A program made the position numbers and the translations under genes. From Gordonia jinhuaensis (GTDB lineage: Bacteria; Actinomycetota; Actinomycetes; Mycobacteriales; Mycobacteriaceae), in assembly GCF_014639795.1 (NCBI RefSeq), contig NZ_BMGC01000013.1, forward strand, positions 1-64,000: a stretch of DNA of 64,000 nt, read 5' to 3'. Shown here in pieces: positions 46,074-54,800 of this stretch. Each line of letters begins with the position of its first letter. Positions within the stretch are counted from its first letter, which is position 1. The notes under the pieces were generated by a model. It saw only the letters and a program-made list of their open reading frames with translations, had not been told where the DNA came from and made no database searches.

Positions 46074-46200
46074 CCCCCTGTCGTTTGCCTGCACAGTCGT
46101 TTGCCTGCACATGTCGCTGTCGTGTCAGCACATGTCGCCGCCGCGTCGCGGCACATGTCGCCGTCGCTCCGCGGCACATGTCGCTGTCGTGTCCCAGCGC
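46074..46200. repeat. Repeat cluster upstream of uppP: 16-bp duplication and spaced ACATGT palindromes
   Basis: GTCGTTTGCCTGCACA is duplicated at 46080-46095 and 46096-46111. It runs into four units starting GCACATGTCGC at 46107, 46128, 46151 and 46174, with a degenerate fifth (GCGCACGTCGA) at 46197. The ACATGT palindromes recur every 21, 23 and 23 bp, close to two helical turns. They lie 35-110 bp upstream of the uppP start, so an operator array is possible. Confidence 0.85.
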
Positions 46201-46522
46201 ACGTCGAGTCGGCGACCCGTCGCCGACGGCTCGTGTGTGAGCATAGAGCCAGCATGCTGAAAGGATCCTGGGTAAAACAGCTGGTAAAGAGCAGGTTGTG
46301 TGGCCGTCAGGCTTCTGGCATGTGCCGTCGCGGCGATCACTGCCCCGGCGTGACCCGGAGACCCGACTCGCCGACCGCTTTCGCCCACCGCTGCCGCCCG
46401 CGAGGGCGCGGGGGAGTCCCGGTAACCTCGTCATGGCCGCAGCCGCACACTGTCACAGATCTGTTCAGGTCAGCGCAGACGTGCGTGCGGTGGCAGATGC
46501 AGTCGCGGACAAGGGGGAATCG
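46201..46522. other. Leader region of the SGNH hydrolase gene
   Basis: This is the right half of a divergent spacer. It contains GGGTAAAACAG and GGTAAAGAGCAG (about 46269-46293), possible -10-like elements for the plus strand, and AAGGGGGA just before the ATG at 46523. Frames through it have no family features, and I see no gene. Confidence 0.4.
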
Positions 46523-47335
46523 ATGGTCGTCAATCGCTACGTTGCCCTCGGTGATTCGTTCACCGAGGGAGTGGGAGACGATGATCCCTCTCGCCCCAAC
46601 GGCGTGCGCGGGTGGGCCGATCGGGTCGCCGAGCAGCTGGCGGTGGGCAACCCCGATTTCCGCTACGCCAACCTGGCGATCCGCGGCCGACTGATGGATC
46701 AGGTCCTCGACGAGCAGCTGCAGCCGGCCATCGACCTCGAGCCCGACCTGGTGACCATCTACGCCGGCGGCAACGACATCATGCGCAAAGGGATCGACAT
46801 CGATGCGATGATCGGCCGCTACGACGCCGCGCTGTCGCGTCTGCGTGCAACGGGTGCGACCGTGGTGGTGTTCACCGCCTACGACACCGGCTGGGCGCCG
46901 GTGTTCCGTCTCCTGCGCGGTCGCATCGCGGTGTACAACGAACTGCTGCGTGAGGTCGCCGAGAATCGTGGGCTCACCGTGCTCGACTACTGGCGTCTGC
47001 GCGGGTACGACGACATGCGTATGTGGTCGTTCGATCGTCTGCACATGTCACCCGCCGGGCACGCGAGGATGGCCGCCGAGGTCCTCGACGTTCTCGGCCT
47101 GCCGCATGCCATCGACGTGCCCGCGCTCGGGCCGGCGCCGACCATCGACGACGCAACGCGGCGACGTGAGGACCGCGAGTGGGTGCGATCGTTTTTGCTC
47201 CCGTGGTTCTCCCGACGCATCAAGGGCACCTCGTCGGGTGACGGCCTGACAGCGAAATGGCCGCAGCCGGTCGGCGTCGAGGAGTTCGCAGGCGACACCG
47301 CGGCCGGCGATCCGGCAGCTGCCGCGCGGTCGTGA
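46523..47335 (+). CDS. SGNH/GDSL-family hydrolase
   Basis: This 270-residue esterase-lipase-like protein has block I VALGDSFTEGVGDDDP (catalytic Ser of GDS), block III VTIYAGGNDIMRKGID (Asn), and the late FDRLHMSPAGHARMA that supplies the Asp-x-x-His pair. All SGNH residues are present, so it should be active on an ester. There is no signal peptide in the chosen start (ATG 46523, AAGGGGGA upstream), so it is predicted to be cytoplasmic. The last 60 residues are polar and not part of the fold. Confidence 0.88.
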   Translation: MVVNRYVALGDSFTEGVGDDDPSRPNGVRGWADRVAEQLAVGNPDFRYANLAIRGRLMDQVLDEQLQPAIDLEPDLVTIYAGGNDIMRKGIDIDAMIGRYDAALSRLRATGATVVVFTAYDTGWAPVFRLLRGRIAVYNELLREVAENRGLTVLDYWRLRGYDDMRMWSFDRLHMSPAGHARMAAEVLDVLGLPHAIDVPALGPAPTIDDATRRREDREWVRSFLLPWFSRRIKGTSSGDGLTAKWPQPVGVEEFAGDTAAGDPAAAARS

Positions 47336-47347
47336 CCTCCGGCGAAG

Positions 47348-47381
47348 CGATTCAGTGCTGTGGTCGATTCAGTGCTGTGAC
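47348..47381. repeat. 17-bp tandem duplication at the end of the SMR gene
   Basis: CGATTCAGTGCTGTGGT at 47348 is followed at 47365 by CGATTCAGTGCTGTGAC. The second copy covers the stop codon and last residues of the minus-strand SMR gene; the first copy lies in the spacer. Confidence 0.85.
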
Positions 47382-47683
47382 TGGATCGCGGCCACACCCG
47401 CAGTGATGAGGATGATGCCCGCCGCGGTGATCACCGTGAACCGCTCGCCGAACAGGAAGTGCGCGAGGATGGCCGTGGCGACGATGCCGGCCGACGCCCA
47501 CACCGCATAGGACAGGCCCACGGGCATTCCGGTGCGTAATGCCATGGGCAGCAGGATGAATGCGGCGGTGTATCCGATGGCGGTGAGCAGATACCACCAC
47601 GGGCTGCCCGAGACAGCCGCACGCATCGCGAGCGTTCCGACGACCTCCGAGGCGATCGCGATCGCCAGCAACACCCAGCCCAT
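47369..47683 (-). CDS. Small multidrug resistance (SMR) family transporter
   Basis: This 104-residue four-helix protein begins MGWVLLAIAIASEVVGTLAMR with the essential membrane Glu (SEVVGT, equivalent to EmrE Glu14). VGLSYAVWASAGIVATAILAHFLFGERFT is the SMR signature in helices 3-4. SMR dimers exchange protons for lipophilic cations or guanidinium compounds. It is a single gene, so a homodimer is likely. ATG 47683 is the best start; a GTG lies two codons upstream. Only 20 bp separate it from the TPR gene upstream on the same strand, so they may be co-transcribed. Confidence 0.9.
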   Translation of the reverse strand: MGWVLLAIAIASEVVGTLAMRAAVSGSPWWYLLTAIGYTAAFILLPMALRTGMPVGLSYAVWASAGIVATAILAHFLFGERFTVITAAGIILITAGVAAIQSQH

Positions 47684-47703
47684 GATCACTAGAGACTAGA
47701 GGC

Positions 47704-49488
47704 TCAGTGCGCGCAGCATGCCGGGGGCTCGGGCTCGGCCGGATCACCCTCGCCGGGGGCGGCGATATCCGCTTCGCGACCGGACTCGGCCGCGGCCCCG
47801 ACGTCGAACACCTCGAGGCGGCATGCGCACGAGGCCTCGATCGCCACGTCGGCGCGCGCACGCGCGAGTTCGAGCTGACCGGCGATGATGTGCGCCTCGG
47901 CCTGCCTGCCCAGGCGCACCAGACATTCGTGGTAGCCGTGCAGGCTCCACACGTTGTTCGGATGGCGGCAGGGTCGTGCAAGGGTCGGGTCCAGACCGAG
48001 ATCGGCCGCGTAGACCTCGGCGGCCTCGGCCACCCGGCCCTGTTCGAGTAGCAGCGCGCCCAGGGCGTGTCGCGTCGGTTGCATCCAGCCCCATGGTTCG
48101 TCGTAGGGCAGCGAGTCATCGCGCTCGATCGCGGTGCGTAGATATGCGAAGGAACGCTCGAAATCGCCCGCGCGATAAGCGATCTCACCATCAAGCATCG
48201 CCAACCCGACGGCAAGGATGTCGCGCGCGGTGTTGTTGAACAGAGTCCTGCTCTCGGGGATGCGCGAATATGCCGCCTCGAAGGGCCTCTGTTCGCGCCG
48301 CGCCTGGTCGAGCCGGTCGGTGGCCGCATAGCCCATCGCCCGGCCGTAGTGAATCGTCGCGGTGGTGGTGCAGTAGAGCACGGAGTCCGTCGGGAGCGGT
48401 TGTGCGATCAGATCCTCCCAGCGGCCGAACCGGATGAGTACGTGTACACGCAACGGCACGAACGCCTCGAGCCAGTCGGCCATCGGCGGAGAGGCCACCG
48501 AGAGCACCTCGGGGGTCAGCTGGTCGTGCAGCTCCTCCGCCGCGGCCAAGGCCAGACGTGACTGCCCGGCGAACATCGCCGCGTACACCGCGAAGTGCAG
48601 ATCGTGGGCGCGGTAGAGCGAGTAGAAGTTCAGTGGCCCGCGGGCTTCGACGAATCTGCGGTCAGCCTCCACAGCGGCGAGATTGGCCTGGACCGCCGGG
48701 TGGTACTCACCGCACAACACGTCGATGTGGGAGGGCATGTGGCGCAGATGCCCGGCATCGGGGACGAGATCCCTGAGTGCGTCGGCGGCGGGCAAGGCGT
48801 GTTCGGGATGTGCCGACATCTCCATCACGTGGATGTAGAAATGCAAGGCGCCCGGATGTTCTCGTCCCTGCGGCGTCGACAGCACCTGGTCGAGGAGCGC
48901 CAGCGCATCGACCACGCGTGAGCCCGGTGCCGGGTTGCCGGTGCCGGTGTCCCACAGCTGCCACGCGGTCAGGTTGATCAGCGCGTCGGCGGCCAGCGTC
49001 GACACGTCGGCGTCGTCGGGCCGCGCGGCCGCAAGGGCCGTCATCGCATCGGCGTAGTCGGCCATGCCGGCGGCGAGCGCGGCCTCGTCGTCGGGATCGT
49101 CGGTGGGATAGCGCAGCGACAGGGCGTCCACGAGTGCCATCTCCACCTCGGACCCGCTGCTCGTGCGTGCGCGTGCGAGTTCGGCGCGGGCACGCCGCAA
49201 CGAGATCTGCCGGTCGCGCGGGTCGAAGGCGTCCCAGCCCTTGTTGTAATTCGGGCCGATGGCGTAGGCGATGCCCCAGCGGGCCACGGCCAGTGCTGAA
49301 TCATGGTGAAGCGCCTGCTCGAAGCACGCGATCGCCTCGTCGTGGTTGAAGGCGTAGGCCCACACCAGCCCCCGGTCGAACCAGCGCTGCGCCATATCGA
49401 CCCAGGTCGAGATCGGACGACTGAAAGAACCGAGGTCGTAGTACTCGTCGTCGACGGCGGGCGCAGTGCGCGGCACGGAGATGCTCAC
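47704..49488 (-). CDS. Large TPR-repeat protein with Cys-rich C-terminus
   Basis: This 594-residue protein is composed mainly of helical tetratricopeptide repeats: FDRGLVWAYAFNHDEAIACFEQALHHD at about 36-62, further helical pairs, and WMQPTRHALGALLLEQGRVAEAAEVYAADLGLDP near 485. A central conserved GALHFYIHVMEMSAHPEHALPAADALRDLVPDAGHLRHMPSHIDVLCGEY is His-rich. The C-terminal tail has CACRLEVF and ends PPACCAH. No enzyme domain is recognised. The His motif and Cys pairs could bind a metal. It lies immediately upstream of the SMR pump gene. Confidence 0.75.
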   Translation of the reverse strand: MSISVPRTAPAVDDEYYDLGSFSRPISTWVDMAQRWFDRGLVWAYAFNHDEAIACFEQALHHDSALAVARWGIAYAIGPNYNKGWDAFDPRDRQISLRRARAELARARTSSGSEVEMALVDALSLRYPTDDPDDEAALAAGMADYADAMTALAAARPDDADVSTLAADALINLTAWQLWDTGTGNPAPGSRVVDALALLDQVLSTPQGREHPGALHFYIHVMEMSAHPEHALPAADALRDLVPDAGHLRHMPSHIDVLCGEYHPAVQANLAAVEADRRFVEARGPLNFYSLYRAHDLHFAVYAAMFAGQSRLALAAAEELHDQLTPEVLSVASPPMADWLEAFVPLRVHVLIRFGRWEDLIAQPLPTDSVLYCTTTATIHYGRAMGYAATDRLDQARREQRPFEAAYSRIPESRTLFNNTARDILAVGLAMLDGEIAYRAGDFERSFAYLRTAIERDDSLPYDEPWGWMQPTRHALGALLLEQGRVAEAAEVYAADLGLDPTLARPCRHPNNVWSLHGYHECLVRLGRQAEAHIIAGQLELARARADVAIEASCACRLEVFDVGAAAESGREADIAAPGEGDPAEPEPPACCAH

Positions 49489-49557
49489 CCTGTGATCTTG
49501 CCGCAGCGGAACCGGTCAGGGGTGGTGGCGGTTCGGGTTCCCGGGCGTGAATACGGC

Positions 49558-49592
49558 GACGGGGCCTCGTCAGTAGCTGACGAGGCCCCGTC
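49558..49592 (-). terminator. Perfect hairpin downstream of doxX
   Basis: GACGGGGCCTCGTCAG and its exact reverse complement flank a three-base loop. It lies about 57 bp past the stop of the minus-strand DoxX gene, before the TPR gene, and is a good terminator candidate despite a weak T-tract. Confidence 0.75.
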
Positions 49593-49648
49593 TGGCCGGA
49601 GTCCTCAGCGGCGCTCGGGGGTGTGAGGCCGCGAGATCCCCTGACGCC

Positions 49649-50215
49649 TCACGCGGCCGTTCGGGCCGCGAGAGTCTTGGTGCGCTGAGACAGCACGCCC
49701 GCCGAGCCTGCCAGTGACAGTCCCAGTGCGGCCACGCCGACACCCCAGTGGTTGAGTTTGCGGCCGACGACCGAGTCCAGGGCGTAGCGGCCCGGTCCGG
49801 TGAGGGCGATCGAGGCCGACGCCAACCCCAGGACCGCCGGGTATTCGTAGCCGCCGTTCTGGGCGAAGAAGCCGCTCTGGCGGTGCACCTGTGCGGCCGC
49901 GAGCATGGCGGCGCTGCCGGCCGCTGCCGCGAGTCGGGTGCCCACGCCGGCAACCATCAGACCGCCTGCGGCCTCGCTGATACCGGCCAGGACGGCCGAT
50001 GCCTTCGCCGGCTCGAAGCCCATCTGCTGCATGCCCGCAGCGGTGCCCTCGATACCCGGGCCGTCGAACCAGCCGGCCAGCTTCTGCGCGCCGTGAGCGA
50101 AGAGTGTTGCGCCGACGGTCACCCGCAGGCCGAGGAGTCCGGCATCGAGAGCTCGTGCGGACGCCGACGTGTGCGCCGATGCCGCTGTGCCGGTCTTCTT
50201 GTTCTTCCGTGCCAT
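49649..50215 (-). CDS. DoxX-family membrane protein
   Basis: This 188-residue protein begins with a basic, disordered start (MARKNKKTG) followed by four helices. GLRVTVGATLFAHGAQKLAGWFDGPGIEGTAAGMQQMGF is the DoxX/DoxD hallmark. SEAAGGLMVAGVGTRLAAAAGSAAMLAAA and YPAVLGLASASIALTGPGRYALD follow. DoxX relatives take part in thiosulfate oxidation in archaea and in a membrane oxidoreductase complex with SodA in mycobacteria. The job here is unassigned. ATG 50215 is preceded by GGTGGCCGGAG. Confidence 0.85.
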   Translation of the reverse strand: MARKNKKTGTAASAHTSASARALDAGLLGLRVTVGATLFAHGAQKLAGWFDGPGIEGTAAGMQQMGFEPAKASAVLAGISEAAGGLMVAGVGTRLAAAAGSAAMLAAAQVHRQSGFFAQNGGYEYPAVLGLASASIALTGPGRYALDSVVGRKLNHWGVGVAALGLSLAGSAGVLSQRTKTLAARTAA

Positions 50216-50454
50216 CTCCGGCCACCTTCCGTTCAGCGCGGGTGAGCGCGCATGGTTCGAACACGGCGTGTGTACGCCGCACATAGTCGGACCGTAGTCC
50301 GGTTATCGCCGTCTCCGCCACCTCGTGTGATCAGTGAGACATCCTCGGGTGCGAGTGCGGGCCACCGAGATCGATGGTGGTGATCTGGCTCACTGTGGGA
50401 ACTGTTCGTTCGTCGACCCCGACCACTGTGTCGAACCAGCGGATCGGCGGAGAG

Positions 50455-51066
50455 ATGGGGCAGCAGGTGTCGGGAGCAAACGCGGCGTCGGTGACGCTGA
50501 CCGTCGTGTTCCTGGCTTGCGCCGGCGCATATCTGCGGGCGGCGCTGATCTCGCGGGGATGGGCCCGCGGTGCGTGGGCCTGTCATGTCGTGATGGCGCT
50601 GGCAATGGTCGCGATGGTGTGGGCATGGGGTATGGAGATCCCCCTGATCGTCTACGTGGTGGTGTTCACCGCGGCCGCCACCTATTTCGTCTACCTCTGG
50701 TTGGAGCGGATCGACTGTGCCACAGGCAATCACCGGCTCTATCACGCGGTCATGATGGCGTCGATGGTGCTCATGGCGCTGGTGATGTTCGCCCCAGCCG
50801 CCGGTGGCGGGACGGGCCATGCCGGCGGACACCGGCATTCCTCGGCGTCGGACATGCCGATGTCCATGCCGGGTATGGACGCCGGTGGTGGCGGCCTTGC
50901 GACGTCGATGCCCGCCTGGGCGTCAGCGGTCGCCGCGATTGCCGCAACCGGTTATGCCGTGGTCGCGCTGGGCATCTTCTACGTCATCGTGCGCGGGCCG
51001 CGGCGACCCTATGCCGACCTGCTGATGAGTGCGGGAATGGCGGGTGCATTCGCACTCATGCTGTGA
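50455..51066 (+). CDS. DUF5134 membrane protein with His/Met-rich loop
   Basis: This membrane protein of about 203 residues has roughly six helices (SVTLTVVFLACAGAYLRAAL; ACHVVMALAMVAMVWAWGM; LIVYVVVFTAAATYFVYLWL; VMMASMVLMALVMFAP; SAVAAIAATGYAVVALGIFYVIV; a final short helix). Between helices 4 and 5 is GHAGGHRHSSASDMPMSMPGMD, a His/Met-rich stretch like copper-binding loops. It lies just upstream of YcnI and CopCD genes, so copper handling is a reasonable guess. ATG 50455 has GGCGGAGAG; the frame is open to ATG 50374. Confidence 0.75.
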   Translation: MGQQVSGANAASVTLTVVFLACAGAYLRAALISRGWARGAWACHVVMALAMVAMVWAWGMEIPLIVYVVVFTAAATYFVYLWLERIDCATGNHRLYHAVMMASMVLMALVMFAPAAGGGTGHAGGHRHSSASDMPMSMPGMDAGGGGLATSMPAWASAVAAIAATGYAVVALGIFYVIVRGPRRPYADLLMSAGMAGAFALML

Positions 51067-51192
51067 ACGCCGCGTGCCCATCAGCGGCGACGAGTCGGAC
51101 GCCGCGGATACCTCAGGACATGACGCATGCGCACACCGGACGCACCCGCAGACATGACCTCTCGACACAACAACAGATGAAGGGATATTCGC

Positions 51193-51915
51193 GTGCACAA
51201 GTGGAACAGGGGCGTCGTCGCCCTCCTCGCAACGCTGGTGGCGGCGTTGGTCGTCGCCGCACCGGCGTCGGCGCACGTTCGCGTCGACGGCACCGACGTG
51301 ACGCAGGGCGGATACGGGGTGCTGACGTTCCGTGTGCCCACCGAATCGGATACCGCCTCCACCGTGGGACTCACGATCACGCTGCCCGATTCGACGCCGA
51401 TCGTCTCGGTGTCGACCCAGCCCAAACCGGGATGGTCGGCGCAGGTGGTGAAGAAGGATCTGGCGACACCGCGCAAGGACGACGACGGCAACGAGATCAC
51501 CCAGTACGTGTCGCAGGTGATCTGGAAGGCGGATACCCCGCAGGCGGCGATCGCACCGGGGAGTTTCGACACCTTCGCCATCTCGGCCGGTCCGATGCCC
51601 GAGTCGGAGTCGATCACGATCCCCGCTGCCCAGACCTACAGCGATGGTCAGGTGGTGCAGTGGAATGAGACCTCCAGCGACGGGAAGAGCGAGCCCGAGC
51701 ATCCGGCGCCGGTCCTGACACTGGCATCGGCCACGAGCGCGGACGAGCATGGCTCGTCGATGGCCGGGATGACATCGGGTGACAACTCGTCCGGTCACTC
51801 CGACTCCTCGACCAGCCCGGTCGCGATCGCCGGTCTGGTCGTGGCGATCATCGCGCTGCTGATCGGTATCGCCAACTTCGCGATCGCGCGGAGGAACGAC
51901 ACCTCGAACAGGTGA
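51193..51915 (+). CDS. YcnI-family (DUF1775) copper-binding membrane protein
   Basis: This 240-residue exported protein has a signal peptide (about 1-27, ALLATLVAALVVAAPASA) whose predicted cut leaves an N-terminal His (HVRVDGTDV). YcnI proteins use this mature N-terminal His to bind Cu(II). A DUF1775 beta domain follows (YGVLTFRVPTESDT; STQPKPGWSAQVV; GSFDTFAISAGPMPE). Next come a Ser/His/Met linker (EHGSSMAGMTSGDNSSGHSD) and one C-terminal membrane helix (PVAIAGLVVAIIALLIGIANFAI). GTG 51193 is the start, and its TGA overlaps the next gene (GTGA). Confidence 0.9.
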   Translation: MHKWNRGVVALLATLVAALVVAAPASAHVRVDGTDVTQGGYGVLTFRVPTESDTASTVGLTITLPDSTPIVSVSTQPKPGWSAQVVKKDLATPRKDDDGNEITQYVSQVIWKADTPQAAIAPGSFDTFAISAGPMPESESITIPAAQTYSDGQVVQWNETSSDGKSEPEHPAPVLTLASATSADEHGSSMAGMTSGDNSSGHSDSSTSPVAIAGLVVAIIALLIGIANFAIARRNDTSNR

Positions 51916-53555
51916 GACTCCGGATCGTTCTGCTCGGACTCCTGGGCGTGGTCGCTGCGCTGATGTCATCGCAACCGATGGCATCAGCGCACGCCACGCT
52001 CGTGTCGAGTTCGCCGGTCGACGGCGCGCGACTCGATGAGTCGCCGTCGCAGATCCGTCTCACCTTCGACGAGGCGGTGGGGATCAACCCCTCGGCTGTC
52101 CGGGTGATCTCGTCGAGCGGTCAGCGCGTCGACGACCGCTCCCCGCGCCTCATCGATGGGGGAACCACCGTGGTTCTCGGTGTGGCACCGAACCTGGCCA
52201 CGGGAAGCTACTCGATCACCTGGCGTGTCATATCCGGTGACACCCATCTGGTGACGGGCTCGGTGGTCTTCGGTGTGCGTGCCGACGCCGGTACACCGGT
52301 GTCGGCCGGGTCGGCGCAGTCGACGTCGCTCACCCGTGCCGAGCAGGTGACACAGGCCCTGCTCTACGCGGGACTGGTCGCCTTCTTCGGTATCGCGCTG
52401 ATCTGCGTCTTCCTCTGGCCATTTGCATTGTCGTTGAGGCGGATTCGCGTCACGATGGTTGTCGGCTGGGTGCTGGTGGTGCTGGCGACGGTGGCGCAGA
52501 TGATGCTGCGGTCCGCCTCTGCCGACGATGTGCGGAGTCTGGGCGGGGTCTTCTCGCATCTCGGTGGTGTCACGGGGCTGGACAGTTTCGCAACCCTGCT
52601 GTCGCGCCTCGTGCTGATGGTGCTCAGCGGTTGCGGTCTGATGGTCGGTTGCGGTCAGGTGGTCACCCGCCTACGCGGTCGCGACGGTGACCCTGCCCGC
52701 GGCGGCCGAGACGTTCCTGCCCACCGCAGCCGAGCCGTGTCCCGGGTGGCCGTTTCACTCGCGGCACTGGCGGTGTCGGTGACGGTCGCCGTCGACGGAC
52801 ACGCGGGCGTTGGTGACGACGCGGTGCTCGCCACCGTCGTGACGAGCCTGCACGTGCTGGCGATGTGCCTGTGGCTCGGCGGGCTGGCGGTGCTGGCAGC
52901 GGCCGTTGTGCCGCTGCGACGTGACGACGGCCTGAAAACCTGGTCGACCGTGGCGTTCGTCCTGGCGGTGGTGCTGCTGCTGAGCGGCGAGTATCAGGCG
53001 TGGCGGCAGGTATCGCCACTGGAATCGCTGTGGAGCACCGGATACGGCATCGCCTTGCTCGTCAAGGGCGCGCTGGTGGCGGCCATGCTCGTGCTGGCGG
53101 TGATCTCGCGTCGCAGGCTCAGCACCGAGCGTCTGCGTCGTACCGTGCCGCTCGAGGCCGGCCTGGGGATCGCGGTACTCGCCGTGACCTCGGTGCTCGT
53201 GTCGTCGGCGCCGGCTCGGACCACCTATGGGCCGGCGGTGAATCTCTCGGCCCCGCTGAGCGATGGCACCGCCGAGGTGCACATCGGTTCCACCCGGCGC
53301 GGCGACACTGACATCGCCGTGGCAGTCCGATCAGCGGACGGCTCGCCGGCCACGGCTACCTCACTGGCCGCGACGCTGTCGTCTGACGACGCGGGAATCC
53401 CTTCTCTGTCTGTCCGATTCGTGCCGGACGGCCCGGACCGCTGGCGCAGCGTCGGTGCGGCGACACCGCTTCCCGGGCAGTGGACCCTGTCGCTGACCAT
53501 CTCCTCGACATCCGGACTCGCGCAGGTCACCTCGGTGGACTACCGGGTGTGGTGA
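51912..53555 (+). CDS. CopC-CopD fusion, copper import/resistance protein
   Basis: This 547-residue protein has a signal peptide whose mature start would be HATLVSSSPVDGARL, the copper-binding His1 of CopC. A CopC beta-sandwich follows (RLTFDEAVGINPSAVRV; SITWRVISGDTHLVTGSVVFGV, carrying the second His/Asp site). Eight or so membrane helices of CopD come next, with HVLAMCLWLGGLAVLAAAVVPL, and a C-terminal extracytoplasmic segment of about 100 residues closes it. CopC binds Cu2+ outside and CopD is thought to pass it inward. It overlaps YcnI by 4 bp, so the two are co-translated. Confidence 0.9.
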   Translation: MRLRIVLLGLLGVVAALMSSQPMASAHATLVSSSPVDGARLDESPSQIRLTFDEAVGINPSAVRVISSSGQRVDDRSPRLIDGGTTVVLGVAPNLATGSYSITWRVISGDTHLVTGSVVFGVRADAGTPVSAGSAQSTSLTRAEQVTQALLYAGLVAFFGIALICVFLWPFALSLRRIRVTMVVGWVLVVLATVAQMMLRSASADDVRSLGGVFSHLGGVTGLDSFATLLSRLVLMVLSGCGLMVGCGQVVTRLRGRDGDPARGGRDVPAHRSRAVSRVAVSLAALAVSVTVAVDGHAGVGDDAVLATVVTSLHVLAMCLWLGGLAVLAAAVVPLRRDDGLKTWSTVAFVLAVVLLLSGEYQAWRQVSPLESLWSTGYGIALLVKGALVAAMLVLAVISRRRLSTERLRRTVPLEAGLGIAVLAVTSVLVSSAPARTTYGPAVNLSAPLSDGTAEVHIGSTRRGDTDIAVAVRSADGSPATATSLAATLSSDDAGIPSLSVRFVPDGPDRWRSVGAATPLPGQWTLSLTISSTSGLAQVTSVDYRVW

Positions 53556-53564
53556 TCGACGGGC

Positions 53565-53598
53565 TTGCCGCAGCGCTGGGGTTGCCGCAGCGCTGGGG
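53565..53598. repeat. Perfect 17-bp tandem duplication between convergent genes
   Basis: TTGCCGCAGCGCTGGGG occurs at 53565-53581 and again at 53582-53598, filling most of the 43-bp gap between the copCD stop and the stop of the FAD oxidoreductase on the other strand. Confidence 0.93.
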
Positions 53599-54786
53599 CT
53601 AGTGGGTGAGGTGCTGGGCCACGTGCCGGGCGGTGCGTTGCCACCAGGGGGTGGTGGCGGTGGCGCCCGATGAGGCAGGTGCGGATGTCACCCGGGTGGG
53701 CGGCAGTTCGTCGCCGAGGTCGATGCCGATCTCGGCGAGCAGATCGGAGACATAGGCCGCGATGCCCAGACTCGCCGACAAACCGGTCGAACGGATCGCG
53801 GCGACGTTGACCATCCGCCCGCACGCCGCCGACGGACCGATCACGTAGTTGCAATTCCGGCCGGCCGGTCGCAGCCCGGCATGGGAGGCGACCGGGTCGC
53901 GTCCGGCCAACGCCGGATACTGGCTGACGGCTTTCGCGAGGATCTCCTCGCGCGCCTGCGGCCGGACACTCCAATCGGCCTTGTCCTCGTGATCCACCGC
54001 CGTGGGACCGGCGATCACGTGGCCGTCGACGGTGGGGAACACCAGCACGCCCTTGGTCCGCTTGGTCGGCACGGGCAACAGGATCTGTTCGAGACGATGC
54101 GCACGGAGCTGATCGAAGACGAGGAATTCACCCGTGCGCGGGTAGATCTCGAATGTGTCGTCACCCACCATGCGGGCGATGTCGTCGGCGTGCAGGCCTC
54201 CGGCGTTCACCACCGCGTCGGCGGTGATACTCGATCCCGCGGCCGTGTGCACGACGAGCGCATCGGCGCTCTCGTCGATGCCCACCACCGGCGAATCGAG
54301 CAGTATCGTCACACCGGCTGCCCGTGCGGAGGCCCCCAGCGCCCTGGTGAATGCGACCGGGTCGGTCAGCGATTCACCCGGCACCTCCAGTGCACCGTCG
54401 TCGGGCCGGATGTGGACGTCGACGCCGTTGCGTGCGGCATTGGCCGCCAACTCCTCGATCGTCTGCGCATCATCCTCGCCTCGCGGCATGAGCACTGCCC
54501 CGCAGCGCACGATGGGCACGCCGAGGGCATCGAAGATCTTCTCCCGCAACGGGACCGAGCGCAGGATGAGCTCGGTCTCCAGCTCGCCGGGAGTCGAGTC
54601 GAAGCCGGTGTGCAGGATTCCCGAGTTCGTGCCGCTGGCCGCATAGCCGAGGTCGGAGTCGGCCTCGAGGAGCACCACGTCGACCCCGCGGTGGGACAGG
54701 GTGTGGGCGATCGCCGTGCCGACGACACCACCGCCGACCACGGCGACAGTGGTGTGAACAGGGGTCGTGTGATCAGAAATCGTCAT
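53599..54786 (-). CDS. FAD-dependent oxidoreductase (glycerol-3-phosphate / 2-hydroxyglutarate oxidase-like)
   Basis: This 395-residue DAO-fold flavoenzyme has the FAD motif TVAVVGGGVVGTAIAHTLSHRG, then LLEADSDLGYAASGTNSGILHTGFD, whose GTNSGILH is typical of LhgO and type II glycerol-3-phosphate oxidases. Near the C-terminus are SHAGLRPAGRNCNYVIGPS and AAIRSTGLSASLGIA. The kinase gene is 14 bp upstream on the same strand. A glycerol kinase followed by a glycerol-3-phosphate oxidase would give dihydroxyacetone phosphate, which is the most economical reading. L-2-hydroxyglutarate oxidase is the alternative. ATG 54786. Confidence 0.78.
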   Translation of the reverse strand: MTISDHTTPVHTTVAVVGGGVVGTAIAHTLSHRGVDVVLLEADSDLGYAASGTNSGILHTGFDSTPGELETELILRSVPLREKIFDALGVPIVRCGAVLMPRGEDDAQTIEELAANAARNGVDVHIRPDDGALEVPGESLTDPVAFTRALGASARAAGVTILLDSPVVGIDESADALVVHTAAGSSITADAVVNAGGLHADDIARMVGDDTFEIYPRTGEFLVFDQLRAHRLEQILLPVPTKRTKGVLVFPTVDGHVIAGPTAVDHEDKADWSVRPQAREEILAKAVSQYPALAGRDPVASHAGLRPAGRNCNYVIGPSAACGRMVNVAAIRSTGLSASLGIAAYVSDLLAEIGIDLGDELPPTRVTSAPASSGATATTPWWQRTARHVAQHLTH

Positions 54787-54800
54787 CGAGGTCGATCTTC

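Noticed and set aside
46074-46200. CRISPR array
   Set aside because: Units of 21-23 bp have no constant-length unique spacers and no cas genes are near.
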